Source: Caballeronia sp. TF1N1 (GTDB taxonomy: Bacteria; Pseudomonadota; Gammaproteobacteria; Burkholderiales; Burkholderiaceae). Taken from it: a stretch of 64,000 nt of DNA. The position numbers and the translations under genes are program-made. Below, in pieces: positions 8,973 to 16,727 of this stretch. How positions within the stretch are numbered: position 1 is the first letter of the stretch; the number at the start of each line of letters is the position of its first letter. The notes below the pieces were generated by a model. The model was not told the DNA's origin, ran no database searches, and saw nothing but the letters and a program-made list of their open reading frames with translations. The DNA lies in the NCBI RefSeq assembly GCF_022878925.1, contig NZ_CP084630.1, forward strand, positions 1 to 64,000. The letters run 5' to 3'.

Positions 8973-10087
8973 ACTCATTCGTCAAAGGGCGTCCGCTCGA
9001 AGGCTGCAAGATCGTCGAAGCGTGCAGCTATATTTCCGGGCCGTTTTGCGCGCAAATGCTGGGCGATCTCGGCGCGGAAGTCATCAAGGTCGAGCCGCCC
9101 GCGGGCGATCCGTATCGAAATTTCGGTCATGCGTGGGAAGGCGTCGGCACGGTGTGGACCAATTCGAATCGCGGCAAGCGCAGTGTCGTGCTCGATCTGA
9201 AATTAGCTCAGGATATCGAACGATTAAAAACGTTGCTTAAGGACGCGGATCTGTATATCGAGAACTGGCGGCCTCATGTTTCGGCATCGCTGGGATTGTG
9301 CTTTGCGCAGTTGAGCGAACTCAACCCACGGCTCGTGCAAATGTCGATCACCGGTTACGGTCCGGATGGCGAGCTCGCAAAAGAACCCGCTTTCGATGCG
9401 CTGATTCAGGGCCGCACCGGGCTGTTGAGCTACGAAGCAGCGGGTGGCGCGCCGCGCGCGACGAATACCTTTCTCGCCGATAAAGTCGCGGCGATCTTCG
9501 CCGCGCAAATGGCGCTGGCAGGACTGCGCGAGCGCGACCGGACCAGTAAGCCGGTCCATCTGGAAACGTCGATGCTCGACATGCTCTCGTACTTCAACTT
9601 CCCCGACATGTTCCACAACCGCACCTATCTCGACGATGACGCGCCGTGCACGTACGCGCCTCAACCGGTACTTGCGACGAAGGACGGATACATGGTGCTG
9701 TCGCCGGTATCGGGCAAGCAGTTGAGCCGCACGCTCGAAGCGATCGGCAAGCCCGAATGGAAGGAGGAACTCAAGCGCATCACCGACAAGAAAGCGATGA
9801 CGCATGCGTTTTTCGAACGCGTTGCCGGGCCGTTGCGCGAGCGGACCACGGCGGAATGGCTGGCGCGTTTCCGCGAACTCGATGTGCCGGCAGGACCGGT
9901 GAACGCGCCTTCCGATCATCTGAGCGATCCGCAGGTGCAACACAACGCGTTGTATGTCGAATTGGAAAGCGCCGCTGGCGCGGTGCGCGCAATACGCTAT
10001 CCGGCGCGCATCAACGGGGAACTGCTCCGGCCCACGCGCGCCGCGCCCGCGCTCGGAGAGGGCAATGCGGACGTGCTGACGAACTGA
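8969..10087 (+). CDS. family III (CaiB/BaiF) CoA-transferase, second paralogue
   Basis: A protein of 372 residues. The start is ATG 8969, translationally coupled to the upstream reductase and preceded by TCAGGAGC; the in-frame extension upstream lies inside that reductase and is rejected. Family segments are GCKIVEACSYISGPFCAQML, NSNRGKRSVVLDL, ENWRP and TFLADKV, where Asp171 aligns with the catalytic aspartate. It is clearly diverged from the copy at 1866-3044, so a different acid or CoA donor is likely. It is followed by the MaoC-fold gene. Confidence 0.93.
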   Translation: MNSFVKGRPLEGCKIVEACSYISGPFCAQMLGDLGAEVIKVEPPAGDPYRNFGHAWEGVGTVWTNSNRGKRSVVLDLKLAQDIERLKTLLKDADLYIENWRPHVSASLGLCFAQLSELNPRLVQMSITGYGPDGELAKEPAFDALIQGRTGLLSYEAAGGAPRATNTFLADKVAAIFAAQMALAGLRERDRTSKPVHLETSMLDMLSYFNFPDMFHNRTYLDDDAPCTYAPQPVLATKDGYMVLSPVSGKQLSRTLEAIGKPEWKEELKRITDKKAMTHAFFERVAGPLRERTTAEWLARFRELDVPAGPVNAPSDHLSDPQVQHNALYVELESAAGAVRAIRYPARINGELLRPTRAAPALGEGNADVLTN

Positions 10088-10104
10088 CGAATCAGGGGAA
10101 CATC

Positions 10105-10602
10105 GTGCCGGTCCTTCTGCGGGGTATCGATGGAATTCGGGCTTATGCCGGCTTTCATCTTGGCAAGAGCGCATGGATCGAAATCGGACAGCCGATGATC
10201 GATGCATTCGCCACGGCAACCGATGACCACGACGCGCTGAGCGTCGACGCCGACGAGGCCGCGCGCGGTCCGTACGGCGTGCCCGTCGCGCAAAGCACGC
10301 TGATTCTCGCGATGATATCGCCGATGCTGCACGATATCTTTCTGCTCGAAGACGTGGGATTGGTGCGCCAGTGCGGTATCGACCGGCTGAAGTTTCTCTC
10401 GCCGGTCCCGGTAGATACTTGTATTCGTTTGGTCGCCACATTGAAATGCGCACGGCGCGAAGCCGGCGCGCTGAAATTCACGCTGGAGTGCTTAGTTGAA
10501 GGTGATTGCACGGACGTTCCGGTGCTCAAGGCGGACTTATCTTATCTCGCTTGGCCACTCACGTGCGCCGCCGAACGATGGATGTTGGCGCGTTCTGGTT
10601 GA
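10105..10602 (+). CDS. MaoC-like hot-dog fold protein, probable acyl-CoA hydratase relative
   Basis: A protein of 165 residues. GTG 10105 is the start, chosen for the AGGGGAA ribosome site 5 bp before it. The N-terminal core (WIEIGQPMIDAFATATDDHDALSVD, then GPYGVPVAQSTLILAMI) aligns with MaoC/R-hydratase proteins, which add water to 2-enoyl-CoA. The position of the catalytic His in the usual (I/L)HxD motif is Ser here (LSVD). It may therefore have a different activity, be a non-catalytic partner, or be a thioesterase-like relative. It is the last gene of the AraC-linked operon and is followed by a hairpin. Confidence 0.75.
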   Translation: MPVLLRGIDGIRAYAGFHLGKSAWIEIGQPMIDAFATATDDHDALSVDADEAARGPYGVPVAQSTLILAMISPMLHDIFLLEDVGLVRQCGIDRLKFLSPVPVDTCIRLVATLKCARREAGALKFTLECLVEGDCTDVPVLKADLSYLAWPLTCAAERWMLARSG

Positions 10603-10613
10603 GTATTGCAAGT

Positions 10614-10644
10614 CATCTGGCCAAGTGAATCGCTTGGCCAGATG
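10614..10644. terminator. strong hairpin between convergent genes
   Basis: Twelve-base perfect arms CATCTGGCCAAG and CTTGGCCAGATG enclose a 7-base loop, between the MaoC-like stop (+) and the prpF stop (-). Position and symmetry fit a bidirectional terminator. Neither side has a clear T tract, so termination may be weak or the dyad may have another role. Confidence 0.6.
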
Positions 10645-10681
10645 TATCCGTTGTGTTTACGTGACTACCGACTCGAGCCTA

Positions 10682-11869
10682 TCAAGTGCGCGACGGAACG
10701 CGCAAGTTGCCTTCCATCAGCACGCGCGCGCTGCGGCTCATGATCGCCTTCGTGACCCGCCATTCGCCGTCTGCTCTCACTGCTTCCGCGCCCACGCGCA
10801 ACGTACCCGACGGATGCCCGAAGCGCACGGACTGACGCTCGCCGCCGCCCGCCGCAAGATTGACGAGCGTGTCGGGAATCGCCGCCGCCGTGCCGATGGC
10901 GACTGCCGCAGTGCCCATCATCGCGTGATGCAGCTTGCCCATCGACATCGCGCGCACTAGCACGTCCACGTCTTCCACGCCGACGGGCTTGCCGCTCGAC
11001 GACACATACGCAACCGGCTTCGCGACGAACGCGACCTTCGGCGTGTGCTGACGCTTCGCGATTTCATCGAGGTTCTTGATGAGGCCCATGCGCATCGCGC
11101 CGTGCGCGCGGATCGTCTCGAAGCGCTTGAGCGCGGCATCGTCGCCATTGATGGCGTCCTGCAACTCGGTGCCGGTGTAACCGATGTCGTCCGCGTTCAG
11201 GAAGATGGTCGGAATGCCCGCGTTGATCATCGTGGCCTTTAGCGTGCCGATGCCCGGCACTTCGAGATCGTCCACCACGTTGCCGGTCGGAAACATTGAA
11301 CCGCCCGCGCCTTCCTCTTCTGCCGCCGGATCGAGAAACTCCAGTTGCACTTCCGCAGCGGGAAAGGTCACGCCGTCGAGTTCGAAGTCGCCGGTTTCCT
11401 GCACGGCGCCGTTCGTCATCGGAACGTGCGCGATGATGGTCTTGCCGATGTTCGACTGCCAGATGCGCACGACCGCCACGCCGTTGTCCGGCACGCGATC
11501 CGGATCGACCAGCCCGCCGCTGATGGCGAACGGACCGACCGCCGCCGACAGGTTGCCGCAGTTGCCGCTCCAGTCGACGAAGGGCTTGTCGATCGAGACT
11601 TGCCCGAACAGGTAATCGACATCGTGACCAAGACGCGCGCTCTTCGACACGATCACCGTCTTGCTCGTGTTCGATGTCGCGCCGCCCATGCCGTCGATCT
11701 GCTTGCCGTACGGATCTGGGCTGCCGATTACGCGCATGAAGAGCGTGTCGCGCGCCGCGCCGGGCACGCGTGCCGCTTCCGGCAGATCGTCGAGGCGGAA
11801 GAAGACGCCCTTGCTGGTGCCGCCGCGCATGTACGTCGCGGGAATCCTGATTTGAGGTGCGTGCGCCAT
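10682..11869 (-). CDS. prpF: 2-methylaconitate cis-trans isomerase PrpF
   Basis: A protein of 395 residues starting MAHAPQIRIPATYMRGGTSK, the conserved PrpF N-terminus; the frame continues upstream but leaves the family there. Other signatures are DGMGGATSNTSKTVIVS, DWSGNCGNLSAAVGPFAI, and the C-terminal GHPSGTLRVGAEAV. PrpF isomerises 2-methylaconitate in the AcnD-dependent 2-methylcitrate cycle for propionyl-CoA. Its usual partner acnD is only a fragment immediately upstream, and prpB and prpC are absent, so it is an orphan here. It could still work with an AcnD encoded elsewhere, or act on another aconitate-type acid. Confidence 0.93.
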   Translation of the reverse strand: MAHAPQIRIPATYMRGGTSKGVFFRLDDLPEAARVPGAARDTLFMRVIGSPDPYGKQIDGMGGATSNTSKTVIVSKSARLGHDVDYLFGQVSIDKPFVDWSGNCGNLSAAVGPFAISGGLVDPDRVPDNGVAVVRIWQSNIGKTIIAHVPMTNGAVQETGDFELDGVTFPAAEVQLEFLDPAAEEEGAGGSMFPTGNVVDDLEVPGIGTLKATMINAGIPTIFLNADDIGYTGTELQDAINGDDAALKRFETIRAHGAMRMGLIKNLDEIAKRQHTPKVAFVAKPVAYVSSSGKPVGVEDVDVLVRAMSMGKLHHAMMGTAAVAIGTAAAIPDTLVNLAAGGGERQSVRFGHPSGTLRVGAEAVRADGEWRVTKAIMSRSARVLMEGNLRVPSRT

Positions 11870-11910
11870 GCGTATCGAATCCTTGAAAAGTAGAGACCGC
11901 GTGCGTAGGC

Positions 11911-12234
11911 CGCAGCCTTCGACGACTCCAGAAAGTCCTGCGCGAAGCGCTGCACCACGCCGCCCGCTTCGTAGATCGAGACTTCCTCGGCGGTGTCCAA
12001 CCGGCAAGTGACGGGGATTCCAACGCGCTCGCCGCTCTTGCGATGCACGACCAGCGTGAGATCGGCGCGCGGCTTGCGATCGTCGATCACGTCGTAGGTT
12101 TCCGTTCCGTCGAGCGCGAGCATCGGTAGATTGACACCCGCCTCAAATCCGAGCGGCAGCACGCCCATACCGTTCAGATTCGTGCGGTGGATGCACGCGA
12201 AGCCTTCCGCGACGATCGCCTCGAACACTGCGGA
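11911..12234 (-). pseudogene. acnD: acnD (2-methylcitrate dehydratase) C-terminal fragment
   Basis: About 107 codons match the C-terminus of AcnD/aconitase A: FEAIVAEGFACIHRTNLNGMGVLPL, LDGTETYDVID and CRLDTAEEVSIYEAGGVVQRF. The remaining roughly 85% of the gene is missing, and an in-frame TAA lies just before the match (around 12240). At the 3' end the usual stop after the LESSKAA segment is absent, and the frame runs on into prpF in another phase. The order acnD-prpF is the normal prp operon order, so this is a deletion remnant. Confidence 0.85.
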
Positions 12235-12257
12235 AAATTAGCAATCGAGAGTTTCGA

Positions 12258-12605
12258 CTACTGCCCAACTGGTCGAATGGTGAGGGCGTTTCGGACTTTT
12301 TTTACACCAGATACGCTCATTGCAATCTTTTCCACCAACCCGGCTTGCGTTGCGTCGGGCTCGCTACCCATAAGCGTGACTACGCCTGAATTGGCGCGGA
12401 TGGCGACAGTTGAAGGCTCGATGTCCCTCCCGTTTGCGAGGGCGCGATGCACAGTTCTCGCAAGCCCCTCATCGGCTGCTTTGTCGGTTGAAACGTTGGC
12501 TATCGGCGGCAAGAGCGGATCGTCAGACCAGACCTGTGCGAACGGCGACGACACTGGCAGAAACATTGCAGCTGTCGCTAGGCCAATATATTGGCGGTAG
12601 TTCAT
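12258..12605 (-). CDS. BON-domain periplasmic protein
   Basis: A protein of 115 residues. Residues 1-24 form a signal peptide ending in FAQ. A single BON domain covers about residues 45-112 (VHRALANGRDIEPSTVAIRA then GVVTLMGSEPDATQAGLVEKIAMSVSGVKKVRNAL). BON domains occur in OsmY-like proteins and are thought to bind membranes or other proteins under stress. It starts at 12605 beside the acnD scar. Its upstream region carries two related palindromes (12647 and 12740), suggesting tight regulation. Its function in this setting is unknown. Confidence 0.85.
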   Translation of the reverse strand: MNYRQYIGLATAAMFLPVSSPFAQVWSDDPLLPPIANVSTDKAADEGLARTVHRALANGRDIEPSTVAIRANSGVVTLMGSEPDATQAGLVEKIAMSVSGVKKVRNALTIRPVGQ

Positions 12606-12646
12606 GAATACTCCAGTATGGATTCATCTGACCGCGTGTACGTTAC

Positions 12647-12662
12647 TTGGTCATGTGACCAA
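12647..12662. promoter_or_regulatory. operator-like palindrome TTGGTC-N4-GACCAA, proximal
   Basis: TTGGTCATGTGACCAA has perfect six-base arms (seven with the flanking A/T pair) 42 bp upstream of the BON gene start. An identical arm pair recurs at 12740. The symmetry resembles sites of GntR, TetR or MarR-type repressors; no such regulator is adjacent. Confidence 0.6.
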
Positions 12663-12739
12663 TTGTAACCTAATTGATTAGCCATGCAAGCAGAATTTCG
12701 CTCGTCTATTTCGGCATTAGCCGTATTACAGCACTTTTG

Positions 12740-12755
12740 TTGGTCGATCGACCAA
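12740..12755. promoter_or_regulatory. operator-like palindrome TTGGTC-N4-GACCAA, distal
   Basis: TTGGTCGATCGACCAA is a perfect 16-base palindrome with the same arms as the site at 12647, centre-to-centre distance 93 bp (about nine helical turns). The pair could support looping. The stretch between 12756 and 13018 has no recognisable gene. Confidence 0.6.
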
Positions 12756-13018
12756 TTTGTTTGCTATTTGAAAGGCGAAGTGGACATTGCAGATATGCTC
12801 TGAAATGGGGGCAACATTGATACGCAAGCGATTTCGGGGTTGGAGAAGCCTCGCTGCGACAAGCCTTTGCCCTCTGGCGCCAAATTAATGCCTCGTCAAA
12901 TCAACGGGCTGCTGTCTGCCTGAATTGCTGATGCTGTTCAATTGCGATGCGTGCCGACTCGCTGCCGGTTTTGCCGGACCTTCGGCCAAGCTTGGAAGGA
13001 GCTTGCGTGCGTAGCGCC

Positions 13019-13306
13019 TCACGGGAAGATGAAACTCCCGCGCAAATTGATGCCCTCGAGATACGTTGGCGCGATCTTGCGTAGTTGCTCCGGTAGCGGC
13101 TTGATTCCGCACGCCTGTAGCGACTCGAGCGCGTGCTGCATGTGCTTCGTGTTCCACGCCATCAGGACGTTAGCGAGCAGCGCCAGCGCAGAGGGCACGG
13201 CTGACAATGAATCTTCACGCCCTGCCAATTCGACCGGGATACAATCTACGTGGATTGAGCGCTGAACCGCATACACCGCTTCGCCTCGATTCAAAACATG
13301 CTGCAT
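13019..13306 (-). pseudogene. tnpA: Tn3-family transposase C-terminal fragment
   Basis: Ninety-five codons match the last part of Tn3-type TnpA: LNRGEAVYAVQRS, ELAGREDSLSAVPSALALL, NVLMAWNTKHMQ and IAPTYLEGINLRGSFIF. Everything N-terminal, including most of the catalytic core, is lost. It abuts a patatin-like fragment on the other strand at about 13300, so the junction is a recombination scar. No resolvase or terminal inverted repeat was recognised. Confidence 0.85.
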
Positions 13307-13562
13307 CTACAAGAACAAGTTCTTCGAAGGCCACTACAAGGACTACGAGTTCAGCAACGACACAATGGACGAACACTGGGCGAGCGGGCTGGAAGATATG
13401 CGGCGCTCGTTCGGCCATCCCGAATGGTTCGAGATTCCGGGTTACGCTCTGGGATTTGTCACAAACGACGTGCATCGTCACGATTCGGGACCGCAATCCG
13501 CGCTGGCGGCGATCGAGCCAGTTGATCGTGCGTCAGAAGAGCAGAGCGTCGACCTGTCGTAA
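13299..13562 (+). pseudogene. patatin-like phospholipase (DUF3734-type) C-terminal fragment
   Basis: The open frame carries KDYEFSNDTMDEHWASGLEDM, SFGHPEWFEIPG and VTNDVHRHD, resembling the DUF3734 tail of patatin-like phospholipases (KDYEFSRxSMxEHW pattern). The patatin catalytic part is absent, and the match starts exactly where the Tn3 transposase fragment ends. No start codon or ribosome site precedes it. The family assignment is from memory of the motif. Confidence 0.65.
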
Positions 13563-13565
13563 GGG

Positions 13566-14438
13566 CTATCTCTCGATCCTCGCGATCAATTCATCGATGC
13601 GCGAGAGAAACAGCTTGAGGATCGGCGAAGCGTTTGCCGCGCTGTAGCCGATCACCAGCTCGATCATAGGCACCTCGCCTGCCAGCGGCCGACTGACGAC
13701 CGACCACGGCATCAGGTTTTGCAGATAGGCCGGAATGATCGTGACGCCTCGTAACGAAGCGATCAGCGACATCACCATCGTCGGGTTATCGACGCTTTGC
13801 GCTACATCCACCGTGACGCCCGCCCGCGCGAGGTATGCATCGACACGCTCGCGTAGAACCTTGGCCTTGTCGGCCATCGCAATGAATGGCTCGTGCCGCA
13901 GGTCATCCGGATGCACCGCCTCCCGAGCCGTCAGCGGATGGTCGCTCGGCATCAGCACGACCAGCGGTTCCTCGCCGACTTGCCTGTAGTCGAGACCGAA
14001 GCCCGACTCGGCGCGCATGAAGGCCGCGCCCAGTTCGCCGCGCGAAAGCGCTACGGCCAGTTCGGTCGAGTAGTCGCTCGACACCGTCACTTCGATATTC
14101 GGCAACTCTTCGCGCAGCAGATGCATTGCGGCCGTAAGCCACGTTGTCTCCTGATCGGTCAGAAATCCTAGCGCCAGGCGCGGTTTGGCGGGCGTGGCCG
14201 CGCGGCGTGCCGAGGCCGTTGCGGCATCGACCTGAGCGATGGCCAGACGCGCGTGATCGATGAAAGCCTTGCCGGCTTCGGTCAGTTCGACGCCTCGCGC
14301 GCTACGGCGCAACAACTCGACGCCGACTTCCTCTTCGAGATCGCGAACCTGCCGGCTCAGCGACGGCTTCGACGTGTGCAGCCGTTTATCGGCCGCCTCG
14401 GTCAGGCTGCCGTCTCCATGCCCAGCCTCAGGGGTTCA
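13566..14438 (-). pseudogene. LysR-family regulator lacking its N-terminus
   Basis: The frame encodes EAADKRLHTSKPSLSRQVRD (second half of the LysR helix-turn-helix), the wing, and a full effector domain to residue IARIER. Going upstream, the frame meets a TGA near 14437 without an ATG or GTG. The usual first ~20 residues (MELRxLRYFVAVAEEGS-like) are missing. A TTG inside the helix-turn-helix region (14315) could start translation but would give a protein without a complete DNA-binding domain. The gene is probably broken by the rearrangement that placed the rpiR promoter here. Confidence 0.75.
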
Positions 14439-14507
14439 CTCCAACGGCGGGTCAGGAAATCAACATCTGATGCCCTGCGTCCTGCATTTCCTTCATTTTT
14501 GATTTTC

Positions 14508-14568
14508 TTGACAGCATATGTCGCAGTCACTACATTCACGACATTGGTTGTAGCAAATGCGACATATG
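14508..14568 (+). promoter_or_regulatory. rpiR-family gene promoter with embedded inverted repeat
   Basis: TTGACA (14508-14513) and TACATT (14531-14536) are spaced by 17 bp, a good sigma-70 promoter. The arms CATATGTCGCA (14515-14525) and TGCGACATATG (14558-14568) are perfect 11-base complements about 43 bp apart. The first arm sits between the -35 and -10 boxes and the second overlaps the start codons. This geometry strongly suggests repression, probably autorepression by the RpiR-family product. Confidence 0.7.
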
Positions 14569-15636
14569 GCACCCAATACGGTAACGGCGGCGACTTTTTC
14601 CGAAGCAATCCGCCTGCATTTCGATTCGCTCACCCGCGCTCAGCAAGCGCTGGCGCGCCATATCGCCGATCACACAGAGCAGGCAGCGTTCATGACCGCG
14701 CGACAACTCGGCGATGCCACCGGGCAGAGCGACGCGGCTATCGTCCGCTTCGCGCGCGCCATCGGCTACCTCGGCTTTCCGCAGATGCGCAGCGCCTTGC
14801 GCGAGGGCTTGCTCGAGCGCGTGGGCGCGGGTGGCATGCGCGCGGCGGTGGAAGGCTCCGCAGCGGGCGAAGACCTGCGAAACGAAGTGTTTTCTTCCGA
14901 TGCCGCGTTGCTCGACGCCACCGCGCGGCTCAATCGCGTCGCGCTCGGCGAGCGTGTCGCGGACCGCCTGATCGCCGCGCGGCGTATCTGGATAACGGGA
15001 CACGGCACGACATATCCGCTCGCGCTGCTCATGTCGATGCATCTCAACCAAACGCTCGGTACGTGCGAGACGCTGACCGTAGGCCACGGCGATATCGCCG
15101 ACCGCATCCGTCAGGTCGCGCCGGGCGACGTGCTGATCGGCATCGGCTATGCGCGCTACCTCCCATACACGATCGAGTTGATGAAGATCGCGGGCACTTA
15201 CGGCGCGCATGTCGTCGCCATTACCGACAAACCGTCCTCGCCGCTCGCGCAAGCCGCGGCCGACACCTTCCTTGTGGGACGCGAGGGCACGTCGTTCGGA
15301 TGGTGGTCGCAAGCGGGCACGCTCGGGCTGATCAACTGGCTCGTTGCGCTGACGATGACGCGCAACGGTGAAAAGACTGCTGCGCTCTTGCAGCGCTCGG
15401 ACGACGCGTGGCGTCTGCTGTCGCACTGGAACGCCAGCGACGATCCGCGCGACACGCCATCGCTTGCCGCCCAACTGGACGACCGCCTGCGGGCCGCGCG
15501 CACGTCCGCACAGCCCGCGGCAACTTCGAACGATTCCGACCCAACAGACCAAACCGACCAAACCGACCAACCCTCCGCGAAAGAGAGACCGACCCTTGAA
15601 ATCGACCAAAAACCGAAACGGCGCACCCGCCGCTGA
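14557..15636 (+). CDS. RpiR-family transcriptional regulator (HTH plus SIS domain)
   Basis: A protein of 359 residues. The N-terminal HTH_6 domain (residues ~10-90: LARHIADHTEQAAFMTARQL, SDAAIVRFARAIGYLGFPQM) is followed by a SIS sugar-phosphate-type domain (~125-260: RIWITGHGTTYPLALLM, GDVLIGIGYARYL, GTYGAHVVAITDK). The C-terminal tail contains a short Thr-Asp-Gln repeat. ATG 14557 and ATG 14566 are both possible starts, and an operator half overlaps them. The gene heads the transporter and hydrolase operon and overlaps the binding-protein gene by 41 bp. It is likely the local repressor; the ligand is unknown. Confidence 0.9.
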   Translation: MRHMAPNTVTAATFSEAIRLHFDSLTRAQQALARHIADHTEQAAFMTARQLGDATGQSDAAIVRFARAIGYLGFPQMRSALREGLLERVGAGGMRAAVEGSAAGEDLRNEVFSSDAALLDATARLNRVALGERVADRLIAARRIWITGHGTTYPLALLMSMHLNQTLGTCETLTVGHGDIADRIRQVAPGDVLIGIGYARYLPYTIELMKIAGTYGAHVVAITDKPSSPLAQAAADTFLVGREGTSFGWWSQAGTLGLINWLVALTMTRNGEKTAALLQRSDDAWRLLSHWNASDDPRDTPSLAAQLDDRLRAARTSAQPAATSNDSDPTDQTDQTDQPSAKERPTLEIDQKPKRRTRR

Positions 15637-16714
15637 GCCGCTCGGCGCAGGCCGACGCCGCTTCCTGGCGACGAGCGCAGGCCTCGCCGCCGCGAGCGCC
15701 TTGCCTTTTGCCGCACCGACCATTGCGCGCGCCGCCGATGCCGGCAAAGTCGTCGTGCGTGGACTGGGCGGCGCTTATCAGGACGTGATGGCCGCAGCCG
15801 TTCACAAGCCTTTCACGGCTGCGACGGGCGTCGAAGTGGTCGTGCAGCCCGCGACCGCCGCGCAGATCCGCGCGATGGTGCAGGCCGGCCGCGTGTCGAT
15901 CGACGTGGTGGATTTGACCGATATCGCACAGGTCGCGCTCGACAAGATCGGCGCACTCGCGCCCATCGACTACGCGAAGATGAAGTTCACGCATCCGGAC
16001 GACATCCAGCCCATCGTGCGCAAGCCCAACTACGCGGGCAGCCTGTTTTTCTCGACGGTGATGGTCTACAACACGGACGTCTTCAAGAACGGCGCGCATC
16101 CGAAATCGTGGGCGGAGTTCTGGGATGCGAAGAAATTCCCCGGTGCGCGCACGCTCGCGGACCAGCAATCCGGCTCCGCCGAACTCGAATTCGCGCTGCT
16201 CGCCGACGGCGTGCCGATGGACAAGCTCTATCCGCTCGACATCCCGCGCGCCCTCAAGTCGCTCTCGCGCATCAAGCCGCAGATCACGACGTGGTGGACG
16301 ACCGGTGCCGCTTCCGCACAACTGTTGGAGCGCAAGGACGCCGTGCTCGGCGGCATGTGGAACGGCCGCGCACAAGACCTGATCGACAAGGGCGCGCCGC
16401 TCGCCATCGAGTGGAACGAAGCCAAGCGTCAGACGCAGTGTCTGAGTGTCATCAAGCAAGCGCCGAACGCGGCGAACGCGCAGAAGTTCGTGGACTTCGC
16501 TTTGCAGCCTTCGGTGCAGGCCGAGATTGCACGCCATCTCGCTTATGGCCCGACCAACCAGAAGGCGCTCGCGCTGCTCAAGCCTCAGGAATTGTCGCGT
16601 CTGCCGAGTTCGAAGGAGCACTTCGCGGAGTCGTTCCAGCAGGATCCGCAATGGTGGTCGGACAATCTCGCGTCGGTGGGACAGCAATGGCAGTCGTGGG
16701 TGCTTCAGGGATGA
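15596..16714 (+). CDS. ABC transporter substrate-binding protein (polyamine/opine-type), Tat signal
   Basis: A protein of 372 residues. TTG 15596 is preferred because it follows AAGAGAGA and yields a twin-arginine signal (RRRFLATSAGLAAASALPFA) ending near AARA. The mature part (GKVVVRGLGGAYQDVMAAAV, VVDLTDIAQVALDK, QITTWWTTGAASAQLLERKDAV) resembles PotD/opine-binding proteins that deliver cationic or small organic ligands. The Tat signal implies export in a folded state. It is the first gene of a four-gene transporter followed by two hydrolases. The ligand is unknown. Confidence 0.9.
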   Translation: MKSTKNRNGAPAAEPLGAGRRRFLATSAGLAAASALPFAAPTIARAADAGKVVVRGLGGAYQDVMAAAVHKPFTAATGVEVVVQPATAAQIRAMVQAGRVSIDVVDLTDIAQVALDKIGALAPIDYAKMKFTHPDDIQPIVRKPNYAGSLFFSTVMVYNTDVFKNGAHPKSWAEFWDAKKFPGARTLADQQSGSAELEFALLADGVPMDKLYPLDIPRALKSLSRIKPQITTWWTTGAASAQLLERKDAVLGGMWNGRAQDLIDKGAPLAIEWNEAKRQTQCLSVIKQAPNAANAQKFVDFALQPSVQAEIARHLAYGPTNQKALALLKPQELSRLPSSKEHFAESFQQDPQWWSDNLASVGQQWQSWVLQG

Positions 16715-16727
16715 TTCAGGGGTGAGC

